This document shows, one piece after another, positions 49,643-58,585 of a stretch of 64,000 bases of DNA. Origin of the DNA: Anaeromassilibacillus sp. An250 (GTDB lineage: Bacteria; Bacillota; Clostridia; Oscillospirales; Acutalibacteraceae); contig NZ_NFJK01000004.1 of assembly GCF_002159845.1 (NCBI RefSeq), positions 62,001-126,000 on the forward strand, given 5' to 3'. A program made the position numbers and the translations under genes. The notes below the pieces were generated by a model. It did no database searches. It was not told where the DNA came from and was given only the letters and a program-made list of their open reading frames with translations. Each line of letters starts with the position of its first letter. Within the stretch, counting starts at the first letter, position 1.

Positions 49643-49861
49643 ATGAAACAGCTTGGAAATCTGGCCGTGGTCTGCGCCCAGCGCCCCGATGTGCTGATGC
49701 AGATTTATGGCAGCGAGGTAAGCGTACACACAGGAGAGGGGCCGGAACGGGCCGTCCTCACTGCAAAATGGGATGATGATGAGACGATCCAGAGCATCAT
49801 CCGGGAATTGAATTTTGGCCGGTATGCCCCGGACAGGGAAAGGATGGTGCGGCATGATTAA
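49643..49861 (+). CDS. Unrecognised 72-residue element protein
   Basis: Small protein, beta-strand-like first half (LAVVCAQRPDVLMQIYGSE) and helical second half (ETIQSIIRELNFG). ATG 49643 has AAAGGAG upstream. Its end overlaps the next gene by 8 bases. Confidence 0.6.
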   Translation: MKQLGNLAVVCAQRPDVLMQIYGSEVSVHTGEGPERAVLTAKWDDDETIQSIIRELNFGRYAPDRERMVRHD

Positions 49862-50174
49862 AAACCTGAACCAGCTCAAACGCGCTCTTCGGCCTGGTAT
49901 GCGTCTGGAAGTTATCGGCCACTGCCGGCCGGGGTGCATTGGGCAGCTGCGGGAGGTCACTTGGGTCAATACCCAGGGCTTTTATACCAAAACGCTCAAT
50001 CCGCCCGATCCGAAGCTCAATGCGGCAAACGAGGGGCGCGGCGCCATCCTCTGGTGGGGAACCGCGCGCACCTGGGAATTTGAAGATGGGGTGTGTAAGT
50101 CGTACACCCGTAGCGAACATACGGCGGAGACGCTGATTATGGCGTTCCGTGTTTTAGAAAAGGAGGCGGTCTGA
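49854..50174 (+). CDS. Unrecognised 106-residue element protein
   Basis: Soluble, with a compact basic beta-rich N-terminal half (LKRALRPGMRLEVIGHC) and a C-terminal helix. ATG 49854 overlaps the upstream stop by 8 bases and its stop shares one base with the ligase start, so the three genes are coupled. No family is recognised. Confidence 0.6.
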   Translation: MIKNLNQLKRALRPGMRLEVIGHCRPGCIGQLREVTWVNTQGFYTKTLNPPDPKLNAANEGRGAILWWGTARTWEFEDGVCKSYTRSEHTAETLIMAFRVLEKEAV

Positions 50175-52195
50175 TGGACCAGAATTTGTTGATGAAGCAG
50201 CGGGAGCTGAACGACCGGCTCAACCGCTACCGGAATGAGTATTACAATCTCAACAGCCCAAGCGTCAGCGATGCGGTCTATGACCGATTGTTTGAGGAAC
50301 TGCAGGACCTGGAAAGTGCAACGGGCGTCCAGATGTCAAATTCGCCCACCAATACCGTAGGATACCCGGCGGTCAGCAAACTGGAAAAAACAAATCACTC
50401 GATTCCGCTGCTGTCTCTGGAAAAAGTGAAGAATGCGGAGGATTTGTGCCGCTTTATGGGAGAGCATCAGGTGATGTTCATGCTCAAGTTGGACGGCCTT
50501 ACCATCAAACTGACCTATGAAGGGGGCAAATTGGTGGAGGCAGCTACCCGGGGCGACGGTGATGTGGGCGAAATCGTGACCCACAACACCCGCGCTATTG
50601 GCGGCATCCCCGAGAATATCCAATATGAAGACCGCCTGGTGGTCACCGGCGAGGCGTTCATCCGCCCCAGCGATTTTGAACAGCTGAAGACCACTCTGGT
50701 GGACAGCGATGGGAAACCTTACAAGAACGGCCGCAATCTGGCGGCCGGCTCAGTGCGCCTGTTTGACGCCGGGACCTGCCTGGGACGGCGACTGATGTTC
50801 ATGCCGTTCAATGTGCTGGAGGGCATGGAGGAATTGCCTCGCAAGTCGGAGCGCCTCAAGGCGCTGCGGCCGCTGGGCTTTCTGCCCTGCAAGTACATGG
50901 TCACCAAGCGCCCTTTGACGCAGAAGGAAACCGAGGACGGTATCCGTCAGCTCAAGGAGTATGCGGCGGACGCTGATATTCCCATTGACGGTATCGTTAT
51001 TACTTACAACGACATCGCGCTGTCCAAAAGCTGCGGGCGCACGGGCCATCACTACAAGGACGGCCTTGCCTTCAAATTTGAGGATGATTTGTTCCAGACA
51101 AAGCTCCAGACGATTGAATGGACGCCCGGCCGCACCGGCGAGATTGCCCCGGTTGCCATTTTTGAGCCGGTGGAGATCGACGGATGCGAAGTGTCCAGAG
51201 CCAGCCTGCACAACCTGTCCTTCATTGAGGATCTGGAATTGGCGCCGGGCTGCCGTATCCTGGTGAGCAAGCGAAACATGATCATTCCCCATGTGGAGGA
51301 AAACCTGGACCGGGGCAATTTTTCTATGGATGCCGTGATCCCGCACCAGTGCCCCTGCTGCGGAGAGCCGACCAGAATCCACGAAACCAGTGGCCGCGGT
51401 GAAAACGGCGAGGAACGGGTCATCAAGACCCTGTTCTGCGACAACGCCGCCTGCGAGACCCGGCGCCTTAAACAGTTCGTCCATTTTGTGAGCAAAAAGG
51501 CCATGAACATTGAGGGACTGTCGGAAGGAACGCTGGAAAAGCTGATTGGCCGCGGCTGGATACACAGCTATCTGGACATTTACCGCCTGGATCAACATAG
51601 GAATGAGATCATCCGGATGGACGGTTTCGGTGAAAAGTCCTGGCAGCGTCTTTGGGACGCCATCCAGCAGAGCCGCAGCACGACATTCGAGCGGTATGTT
51701 ATCGCCATGGACATCCCGATGGTCGGCAATACCGCCAGCAAGGTCCTTTGCCGGGAATTTCACGGCAGTCTGGACGAATTCCGGGATGCCGTCTATGGGG
51801 GCTATGACTTCCGACAGCTCCCGGACTTTGGAGAGACGCTGCACAACAACATTCAAGAATGGTTTAACAAGGAAGAAAATTTCTGTATTTGGGAGGAATT
51901 GCAGATGATGATGAACATTCAGAAACCGGTGGAGGCCGACAACCAGACCATCAACAGGGACAATTCTTTTTCCGGAAAGACCATTGTGGTCACGGGAAAG
52001 GTCGAGCCTTACACCCGCGACGAGATGAACAGCCTGATCGCCTCATTGGGGGCAGTGGCCGGCAGTTCGGTGACCCGCAAGACCGATTATCTGGTCTGCG
52101 GCGAGAAAGCCGGCAGCAAGCTGTCCAAGGCGCGGGAACTGGATATCCCGGTGCTGACGCCGGAGGAATTTTTCCGCATGGCCGGTGTGGCTTAA
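50174..52195 (+). CDS. ligA: NAD-dependent DNA ligase (element-borne)
   Basis: 673 residues, a complete LigA. Order: Ia domain and adenylation domain with the AMP lysine K105 in MLKLDGLTIKL, RGDGDVGE after it, OB fold, a four-Cys zinc finger (CPCC and CDNAAC), helix-hairpin-helix repeats (LSEGTLEKLIGRGW) and a C-terminal BRCT domain (about 595-673, FSGKTIVVTGKVEPYTRDEM). The host must carry its own ligA, so this is a second copy. It starts one base before the upstream stop ends. A full NAD ligase on an integrative element is unusual and suggests an independent replication or gap-sealing stage. Confidence 0.95.
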   Translation: MDQNLLMKQRELNDRLNRYRNEYYNLNSPSVSDAVYDRLFEELQDLESATGVQMSNSPTNTVGYPAVSKLEKTNHSIPLLSLEKVKNAEDLCRFMGEHQVMFMLKLDGLTIKLTYEGGKLVEAATRGDGDVGEIVTHNTRAIGGIPENIQYEDRLVVTGEAFIRPSDFEQLKTTLVDSDGKPYKNGRNLAAGSVRLFDAGTCLGRRLMFMPFNVLEGMEELPRKSERLKALRPLGFLPCKYMVTKRPLTQKETEDGIRQLKEYAADADIPIDGIVITYNDIALSKSCGRTGHHYKDGLAFKFEDDLFQTKLQTIEWTPGRTGEIAPVAIFEPVEIDGCEVSRASLHNLSFIEDLELAPGCRILVSKRNMIIPHVEENLDRGNFSMDAVIPHQCPCCGEPTRIHETSGRGENGEERVIKTLFCDNAACETRRLKQFVHFVSKKAMNIEGLSEGTLEKLIGRGWIHSYLDIYRLDQHRNEIIRMDGFGEKSWQRLWDAIQQSRSTTFERYVIAMDIPMVGNTASKVLCREFHGSLDEFRDAVYGGYDFRQLPDFGETLHNNIQEWFNKEENFCIWEELQMMMNIQKPVEADNQTINRDNSFSGKTIVVTGKVEPYTRDEMNSLIASLGAVAGSSVTRKTDYLVCGEKAGSKLSKARELDIPVLTPEEFFRMAGVA

Positions 52196-52223
52196 CCAGT
52201 CGGTTCATCAGAGTTTGACAATG

Positions 52224-52260
52224 GGGAGAGGGCGGTCTGCGCCCTCTCCCTATATTTTTA
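52224..52260 (+). terminator. Terminator after ligA
   Basis: Perfect 11-bp stem GGGAGAGGGCG/CGCCCTCTCCC with a GTCTG loop and a TATATTTTTA tail, 15 bases before the next start. It may act as an attenuator for the downstream genes. Confidence 0.8.
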
Positions 52261-52274
52261 TGGAGGAACACCAT

Positions 52275-52499
52275 ATGGAAAGAAAGTATTTCATCCCTGT
52301 TGTCAATCGCGTTTATACCAACCGCAATAATAAACAGTACCGCTGTACCGGCTTTGTGGAGGGCAGCTGCCCGTGGGAAACGGTAGCCTATTTCACAAGG
52401 CTGTCCGACGGCTGGAGCCTGACTGCGCACGGACCGCAAATCTACGAAGATGGGACGATTGAATGGAACTATTCTACCGGCGGGCATTGGCCGCAGTGA
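52275..52499 (+). CDS. Unrecognised 74-residue element protein
   Basis: A small beta-rich protein (FIPVVNRVYTNRNNKQYRC, WSLTAHGPQIYEDGT). ATG 52275 is chosen over 52260 because GGAGG lies 8 bases upstream of it. It is the first of four tightly packed genes that lead into the unknown module. No function proposed. Confidence 0.6.
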   Translation: MERKYFIPVVNRVYTNRNNKQYRCTGFVEGSCPWETVAYFTRLSDGWSLTAHGPQIYEDGTIEWNYSTGGHWPQ

Positions 52500-52515
52500 A
52501 AAGGAGGGAAATATT

Positions 52516-54633
52516 GTGACCCAAGAAATTATACCTGCATACAGCACCTTCCAGAAGGACATAGATCTTACGCTGTATCACGCCTTTGCTGAATTGGTTG
52601 TACAGACAGCCCAGGACGGTGAGGCGAGAATCCTTTACCGTCAGCTGGAAGCGAGACAAATCTGGCAGGAAGATCAGAATGTTTCCGGCTATTTTGAAAC
52701 CTACAGCCTGCGTTATCCCGGTGAAGTATTGGAGCGGTTCGAGGAAAAGCTGGGCGCGGATATGCGCATTCTTCGCGCGCTTGCGCTGGCCCTGGGCTAC
52801 ACCCGCCGATGCCAGGCCGACACGATGTTTGTGGGCAATCAGCGGAACGATTTTATTCAAAAACTTCGCAGGACCGCCGGGACGGATGTTTACCTGCAAG
52901 GCGCGCTCTATCTGCTGGAAACCGACGCTCTCCGGCGCCGCACGCGGCTGGATGAACTGGCCTCCAGGGAATACGCCAGGACGGAGGAGGCTCTGTTTGT
53001 GCTCTCCCTGTTTGATGATCCGGAGACCGGCTATCAGGCCATGCGGCCGCAGCTGACGCGGCTGTTTGGACCAGAAAGGACGATTTCTATGGCACGGGAT
53101 TTTGGCGTGCTGGAATGGTTCATTCGTTTCTACGCTGAAGAGGCAAAATGCTATCGGGGAAAAAACGATCTGGTATTGCGGACGCTGATGAAGCTGCCCT
53201 ACATGAACATGAAGCCGGACAGCCGGGAATTTTCGGTTTTGCATACTGCCGGGTACAGCATGGAAGAGATTACAATGGCAAATTCCCTGGCGGTGTGGGC
53301 CGACCGGATACCGGACCGGCTCTCATCCAAAGGCATTGTGGCGGAAAAGATCGCGGTGGCCTGCGTCCGAATGCTGCTGAACGGCCCGGATGGACAGCCG
53401 GAAGAGATCTATGCGTACATCAGCTGGCTGTTCCAGGTTTACAAGAAATTTGAGGTCAGGTACGAGGGATATCAGGATCTCTGGGCAGCCATCCAGACGG
53501 GGCTTGCACCCACAGCCCCCCAGACTATCCTCTGGATGAATCAAACAATTAAAAGACAGTTCCCTTATCGCTTCGATGTATTCGACCCGCGATACGACAT
53601 TCTGGCAAACGAGCTGAGTAATGAGGAATATGCGGAACTGTTTACCATGCAGATGCTCCGTTCCCGTGCGGCGATCCCGCTGCGGCGCTGGCTTACGCGG
53701 TATCAGGCCCTGACTGGTGTGGAGTATATTGAGTATTTTAACAAGCGCCATTGGCTTACGCTTCGCAGCTTTGTTTTGCTGGTGGAGCGAAAGGAGATCA
53801 ATTTGTGGCAGTTTTTTGAGCAGCACAAGGGGGACGGGGCTCGTGCCCATCCTCTGGAGCTTTTAGAGGAATATGCGCTGAAAATCTCCAGCTGGCGGTG
53901 CTTTCGGTTCGCGCAAAAGCTGTTCAGCCAGTACACCTTCTCCCAGCTACAGGAAATTTTCGGAGATAACTTTTATTTCCACCAGAAGTTTGTCAAGAAG
54001 GAAAGCTATTATAACAAAAAAGTCCAATCGTTCTCTATGGTCCGGCCGTTCCTGACAGCGGAGCAGCACCGCCAGCTTTATGACTGGATCGATGCCTCGC
54101 TCTTTCAGACAGAGCCGGAATACTATGAATCGTTTGTCCTCTGTGCCCTGAAGGCCCCGGTGATCCAGCGCATCTATGACAAACCGCTGCTGGCGTCTGT
54201 GCTGCGGCAGCTTCTGACACACGATGCCTGCAGTGGCTACGAAGTAAATCAGTTAAAGGAGCGGTTCTATTCCAAGGAAGAAATGGAGGCCGACCGAAAA
54301 GCCACCGCTGAACAGGAAGAACAGGAAAAGGAACGCCAGTGGCAGCAGCAGGTCATGAAATGTCAGGAGAAACTGGCAAGTTGCTATAATGGCAGCGCGG
54401 AATCCCTGATCCAGTTCATGCACGGATATCATTTTGGTGAGATCAGGAAAGCTGCGCTGGGTATGGTCTATGAAAAATTGCTGGAATGGCCGGCAGGCTG
54501 CGCTCAGACCCTTGAGGCGGCGGAAATGTGGAAATTTTTTGAGCTGTGCGGGAGTCTTGTGATGTATGAGCCTCGGCCGCGCAGAGAGATATTGACAATG
54601 GTGCAAACCATCGTAGGAGGTGAAGCAGCATGA
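52516..54633 (+). CDS. Module protein 1: unrecognised 705-residue protein
   Basis: A large, mostly helical protein without signal peptide, membrane segment or known motif. Helical repeats of about 35-45 residues are suggested by regular Leu spacing through residues 100-480, but they are too divergent to name a repeat class. A Glu/Gln/Lys-rich coiled coil lies at about residues 590-625. The C-terminal 80 residues form a compact helical end (SLIQFMHGYHFGEIRKAAL). The GTG start at 52516 has GGAGGG 7 bases upstream. Its stop overlaps the start of the 824-residue gene by 4 bases. Same length and layout suggest a complex with that protein. Confidence 0.7.
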   Translation: MTQEIIPAYSTFQKDIDLTLYHAFAELVVQTAQDGEARILYRQLEARQIWQEDQNVSGYFETYSLRYPGEVLERFEEKLGADMRILRALALALGYTRRCQADTMFVGNQRNDFIQKLRRTAGTDVYLQGALYLLETDALRRRTRLDELASREYARTEEALFVLSLFDDPETGYQAMRPQLTRLFGPERTISMARDFGVLEWFIRFYAEEAKCYRGKNDLVLRTLMKLPYMNMKPDSREFSVLHTAGYSMEEITMANSLAVWADRIPDRLSSKGIVAEKIAVACVRMLLNGPDGQPEEIYAYISWLFQVYKKFEVRYEGYQDLWAAIQTGLAPTAPQTILWMNQTIKRQFPYRFDVFDPRYDILANELSNEEYAELFTMQMLRSRAAIPLRRWLTRYQALTGVEYIEYFNKRHWLTLRSFVLLVERKEINLWQFFEQHKGDGARAHPLELLEEYALKISSWRCFRFAQKLFSQYTFSQLQEIFGDNFYFHQKFVKKESYYNKKVQSFSMVRPFLTAEQHRQLYDWIDASLFQTEPEYYESFVLCALKAPVIQRIYDKPLLASVLRQLLTHDACSGYEVNQLKERFYSKEEMEADRKATAEQEEQEKERQWQQQVMKCQEKLASCYNGSAESLIQFMHGYHFGEIRKAALGMVYEKLLEWPAGCAQTLEAAEMWKFFELCGSLVMYEPRPRREILTMVQTIVGGEAA

Positions 54634-57104
54634 CAAACACATTGAAGCATTTAGCCCTGCTCGCCCGCATGGAGAGCAGCGGCCTGAAACTGGGATTGAC
54701 GGGAAAATTCCCGGAGGATGCCCTGGACCAGACCTGCGAGCGGGTGGAAACTTTTCAATTACAGAACAGGCTCCGCACCGGAAATGACAATACGCAAATT
54801 CAAAAGGAACTTGTACGGACGCCGGAATTTGCGGCGCTCTACCATGCGCTGTGCAATGATGGGGTGGATGACCGGTCGATCACAAGTATGCTCCAGTCGG
54901 CTGTAGCCTGCGATGAGCAGTTGACGCAGTATCCCAAAGAACAGGTGCTGGCGGCAGCGGGAACGGATATCCCTTTGTCCCTGCGATTTTATTACATGAA
55001 ATTCTACCTGCCGTTTATCAAGTATGAGGAAGAAGGAGAGGCCATCATTGACAACATCAATGCCTTCCCGGCCACAGAACGGGAGGAATTATCCGCATTG
55101 ACGGACGCACAGAAGAACATGATGCGGCAGCCGTTTCTCGGCCCGTACCTGTTCAACTGGAACAACAATGCGCGCGAGGCGCTGGAGCTGCTGGAACAGA
55201 ACCAGCCCCTTCAGCGGGTCCTGACACTGCTCTACCGGCAGGGGGTGGCGCTTGATCTGAACGCGGCACGGCTCAAAGACCTTTGCAGGGTAGAGACGGC
55301 CGATGTGATGAAATTCCGCCGCCTGCTGGCCGCCTTTGAATATGATACCGAAGACCTCGATGCCTTTTTTGAGCGGTGGCTGGAAAATCACGCGGGGCAA
55401 TATGACCTTAACTGGTTTATCTCGCACACAGCGCCGCTGGACAAAGGACAGCGGCAGGAGATCCTGCGAAATGACCTGAGCTATCTCAATGCCCTGTACT
55501 CCGGGAGGCTCCATCTGGATTTCAGCTCTATCCGGCGCCATCAATTCCCTATCCTCACTTATGCAGTGCGGCATGGGAAGAAGCATTTTCTGGATTTGGT
55601 GAGCGAGCACAGCGAGCTGTTCCTTTCGCTGGGACGGTATGCGCTGCTGTTTGAGGATAAGTTCTGTGAACACTGCAACCTCAACAGCCTCACAGCCAGG
55701 AACCTGCAGGCGTGCGATACAGTAGAACGCGGCTGCAGCCATTTTGACCTGCTGGAAGACGGCAGGCAGTACACCTTTGAAGAGATGTGGCTGCTGTGGC
55801 AGCAGGATGAAATCTATGTCCGGCTCTATGCCATGCTGACGCCCCTTTCCGTGGACAGACGGCTGCTCACTTTGCGCCAGCTATTGAAGCATGGGCTGGT
55901 CAGCCACCACATGGAAGACCAGGAACTGGAACAGCTTGCCCGGTGTCTGCTGGAAAAGCCGTTCAGTGAGTGGTATCGAGGCGCTTTTGGACACATCCGC
56001 GGCCTGACCCGGAGGACGGCCATGTGGCTGCTGCGGAAATATGAGCAGCTGCGGGTATTTATCCCGGAGATGCAGTCCGAGGCGGACGCGATCTTTGCGC
56101 TCAACAACGGGGCGGTGATTGCCGGACAGAAAAACTGGACGCAGGTTCGTGCCGCTGTTTTGGCGATGGACCAGGACTGGCTCGATCTGAAACAGAGATT
56201 TTCCTTTACAGATGAATTTGTGGAGCAGCACAGGGAGTCGGTCACCAATTTCCTGCTGCGCGGCGGCAGTGCGATGGTGCGCTCTCTGTACGGCTACCTG
56301 CAAGGCAACGACAAGGCTATCGAGGCCCTGAGAAGGATCGTACAGGCCGAACTGATGGGCCAATTCTATGCGTTGAAATATTTTGCCGACGACCTGCAGC
56401 GGGAGATCCGCTATCCCATCAGCGAAGTACAGGAGGCCGCATGGAAACGCAATCTCACGCTGGAGCGGGGGCCGTTCTCTGCGGAAGAAGCGGACGATTT
56501 CTACTTTACGATGCGGCTGGGCGAACTGCCCCACAGCACCTGCCTTTCCTGCTGGACCGGGAGCCAGAGGGACTGCCTGCTGGCAGCCTTCGACTCCAAC
56601 AAGAAGATGATTTTGATTCGGAAAGGCGAAGACATTGTGGCCCGCGCCTGCATCCGGCTGACGAAAGGGGCGTTCCAAAGGCCCGCGGACTTTGATTTTT
56701 CCTTTGCCGATCTGGCACAGGAGCAGCCGGCGGGCAAAATGGGAGCCAGCGATGAAATGTTGATCCTGTTTTTGGAGCGCATCTACACTTCCGGCTTAAA
56801 CGATGAAGAAGCGGAAACCGCAATGAAGATGGCCGTTTCCCTGGTGACGCAGAAAGCGGCGGCCATCGGCGCCGTCGCCGTGCTGGCGAGGCGTTATCAG
56901 GATTGCTATGACCGCGATCAGTATATCGGCAGCCAGTTCTATGTGTATATCTCCAAGTCCAAGAATGGACAGCAGTATCTGGATTCTATGGGAGGCGCCG
57001 CAGTGACTTCCCATAAAGAGCAATATACGGGGACTGTTTTCCTCGTAGAACAGGCGGCGATGCGCACGGCAGCGCCGCAAAAGGAGGATAAATCTTATGA
57101 ATGA
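54630..57104 (+). CDS. Module protein 2: 824-residue protein with PcfJ-like C-terminal region
   Basis: A large helical protein: residues about 1-560 show the same kind of irregular helical repeats as module protein 1. From about residue 600 the pattern changes to mixed alpha/beta with LPHSTCLSCWTG (about 633-644), NKKMILIRKGE and VARACIRLTKG, in the same order and spacing as the PcfJ C-terminal signature (LHHCVG, ESFILFLRR, TLEI). Cysteines at the first block could be catalytic or metal-binding. ATG 54630 has TAGGAGGTG upstream. It overlaps the genes on either side by 4 and 8 bases. No named family is recognised for the whole chain. Confidence 0.7.
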   Translation: MTNTLKHLALLARMESSGLKLGLTGKFPEDALDQTCERVETFQLQNRLRTGNDNTQIQKELVRTPEFAALYHALCNDGVDDRSITSMLQSAVACDEQLTQYPKEQVLAAAGTDIPLSLRFYYMKFYLPFIKYEEEGEAIIDNINAFPATEREELSALTDAQKNMMRQPFLGPYLFNWNNNAREALELLEQNQPLQRVLTLLYRQGVALDLNAARLKDLCRVETADVMKFRRLLAAFEYDTEDLDAFFERWLENHAGQYDLNWFISHTAPLDKGQRQEILRNDLSYLNALYSGRLHLDFSSIRRHQFPILTYAVRHGKKHFLDLVSEHSELFLSLGRYALLFEDKFCEHCNLNSLTARNLQACDTVERGCSHFDLLEDGRQYTFEEMWLLWQQDEIYVRLYAMLTPLSVDRRLLTLRQLLKHGLVSHHMEDQELEQLARCLLEKPFSEWYRGAFGHIRGLTRRTAMWLLRKYEQLRVFIPEMQSEADAIFALNNGAVIAGQKNWTQVRAAVLAMDQDWLDLKQRFSFTDEFVEQHRESVTNFLLRGGSAMVRSLYGYLQGNDKAIEALRRIVQAELMGQFYALKYFADDLQREIRYPISEVQEAAWKRNLTLERGPFSAEEADDFYFTMRLGELPHSTCLSCWTGSQRDCLLAAFDSNKKMILIRKGEDIVARACIRLTKGAFQRPADFDFSFADLAQEQPAGKMGASDEMLILFLERIYTSGLNDEEAETAMKMAVSLVTQKAAAIGAVAVLARRYQDCYDRDQYIGSQFYVYISKSKNGQQYLDSMGGAAVTSHKEQYTGTVFLVEQAAMRTAAPQKEDKSYE

Positions 57105-57729
57105 CCGTACACTGGTAAAATTACAATGCAATAAGGAAATTTTGGATATTCGGACCGTATCCTGGACCCGAAAATCTCCCCGCAGCTTTTCCATTCTGCG
57201 CAGCGAACTCCAGCAGTTGGAGCAGCGGCCCAAAAACCGGCTGATTTCCAGTGACTGCGGTTCCTTTGCCGTCCTGCAGCTGACGCAAGGACCGGATGGC
57301 GTGAAGATGCTGGAGATCCGGTTCACCTGGCTCCAGGAGATCGGTGCCGGCAAAGTACACGGCTGGCAGAAGAGTATTCGGCTGCCCTATGAGCCGCTCC
57401 ATGTCTTCGTGGAAAATGGAGAGGATATGGATGGCGCAGAATGGCGCCACCTCTCCGTCCCGGAGATGGCCACGCCCCGTTATGAGTTCCACAGCCGGAA
57501 AAATCTCCATGAGGTTGCCCGGCGGCCCGTTCTGCGACGCAAGCTGGGAAGGGTCCTGGAGCAACATTTCCAGTGGCGTGGCACAGAAAAGATTGTCATT
57601 TATGATGACAGCCAGCCTTACAGCTTCTTTTTTGAAGAATACACGCCTTACGGCAGAGGGATCTGCGGCGGCATCATCCTGGATGGCGCCGAGAATTTGG
57701 CAAAGGCCAAGTACAGCGTTAATACCTAA
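57097..57729 (+). CDS. Module protein 3: unrecognised 210-residue protein
   Basis: A soluble alpha/beta protein that overlaps module protein 2 by 8 bases. Blocks: ILDIRTVSWTRKSPRSFS, MLEIRFTWLQEIG, then a C-terminal RRPVLRRKLGRVLEQHFQW and VIYDDSQPYSFFFEEYTP. No motif is assigned. AAGGAGG lies 6 bases before ATG 57097. A terminator follows at 57763. It closes the coupled set of genes after ligA. Confidence 0.65.
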   Translation: MNDRTLVKLQCNKEILDIRTVSWTRKSPRSFSILRSELQQLEQRPKNRLISSDCGSFAVLQLTQGPDGVKMLEIRFTWLQEIGAGKVHGWQKSIRLPYEPLHVFVENGEDMDGAEWRHLSVPEMATPRYEFHSRKNLHEVARRPVLRRKLGRVLEQHFQWRGTEKIVIYDDSQPYSFFFEEYTPYGRGICGGIILDGAENLAKAKYSVNT

Positions 57730-57762
57730 ATTACGCGCTGACTTCGTGTAACAAACGCAACG

Positions 57763-57808
57763 CCGCCGGACAGAGGGATTTTCCTTCTGCCCGGCGGTAT
57801 TTTTACTT
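57763..57808 (+). terminator. Intrinsic terminator of the element operon
   Basis: Stem CCGCCGG-ACAGAGGGA with CCTTCTGCCCGGCGG around a TTTT loop (small mismatches), followed by TATTTTTACTTTATTT. The end of the module transcript. 57809-57954 holds no gene. Confidence 0.75.
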
Positions 57809-57954
57809 TATTTAGTATAGTACGGGGCGGCAGCATTTCTTGCTGTCACCCCTGGATTGCCTACCAGCAAAGGCGAGCGGGACTATCAACGGCAGTTCAC
57901 CGTTCATCTTGACCGTTGACTGGCTCGACTGGCTTTGCTATTTCAACTTATGAC

Positions 57955-58152
57955 TTAATCCTCAACGTTAAAAATATCCTCGATTGAAACATTGAATACT
58001 TTTGCTATGTTCCACGCTAATACCAGTGATGGATTATATCTGCCTTTTTCTAAATTCCCTATGGTTTCTCTGCGAACGCCCACTAACTTTGCCAAATCTT
58101 CCTGTTTCATATCATACTTGGCTCGATACTCCTTAATTCTATTCTTTATCAT
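57955..58152 (-). CDS. Small XRE-family regulator
   Basis: 65 residues, a single helix-turn-helix of the Cro/CI type: MKQEDLAKLVGVRRETIGNLE as helices 2 and 3, then the typical YNPSLVLAWNIAKVF and SIEDIF. Small orphan HTH proteins of this form are often paired with a membrane protein, as here. ATG 58152 lies inside the end of the DUF3796 gene (14-base overlap), with GGAG 4 bases upstream. It probably represses its own operon through the inverted repeat at 58529-58567. Confidence 0.85.
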   Translation of the reverse strand: MIKNRIKEYRAKYDMKQEDLAKLVGVRRETIGNLEKGRYNPSLVLAWNIAKVFNVSIEDIFNVED

Positions 58153-58510
58153 TCTCCAGCCCCCATTTTTCTTTGAAGCCGTAGTAAGCAGTAGATAAAG
58201 CATAGATTGCGACGGATACCGCCCAACCAGAAGCAAGACCTGTTATCAGTGCTTCTTTTTCTTCCTTTAGCCCAGCAAAGAAACAAACAAAAGAAACGAG
58301 TGCCACGGAAATCATTCCGCAGTAAAATGCGCGTGAAGCTGACTTATTCATGTATTCCTCCAACATTTCATCCGATTTGATGAAGAAATATTCAAAATCA
58401 ACTGCAAAGGCAAAGAAGGCAAGAAAAGACTTCGCTTCTGTGAAAATACCAATAAACCCTAATAGAGAGAGCAAGCCCATAAGCCCATATAAATAGCGTT
58501 TTGATTTCAT
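58139..58510 (-). CDS. DUF3796-type membrane protein
   Basis: 123 residues with four predicted transmembrane helices (about 8-24, 26-44, 66-82, 90-108). The opening LYGLMGLLSLLGFIGIFTE fits DUF3796 proteins, which are often encoded next to small HTH regulators in Bacillota. ATG 58510 has AGGAGG upstream. Function unknown; an immunity, stress or sensing role is suggested for the pair by gene pairing only. Confidence 0.75.
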   Translation of the reverse strand: MKSKRYLYGLMGLLSLLGFIGIFTEAKSFLAFFAFAVDFEYFFIKSDEMLEEYMNKSASRAFYCGMISVALVSFVCFFAGLKEEKEALITGLASGWAVSVAIYALSTAYYGFKEKWGLENDKE

Positions 58511-58528
58511 AAACCTATCCTCCTATTA

Positions 58529-58585
58529 TGTGGTATATTTCGCTCTTTATGATATAAATATACCACAAACATTGATGATAGTCAA
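58529..58585 (-). promoter_or_regulatory. Promoter with inverted-repeat operator of the HTH-DUF3796 operon
   Basis: Minus direction: TTGACT, 17-base spacer, TATATT. A perfect 12-base inverted repeat TGTGGTATATTT/AAATATACCACA (58529-58540 with 58556-58567) overlaps the -10 box and the transcription start: a site for repression by the 65-residue HTH protein. Confidence 0.75.
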
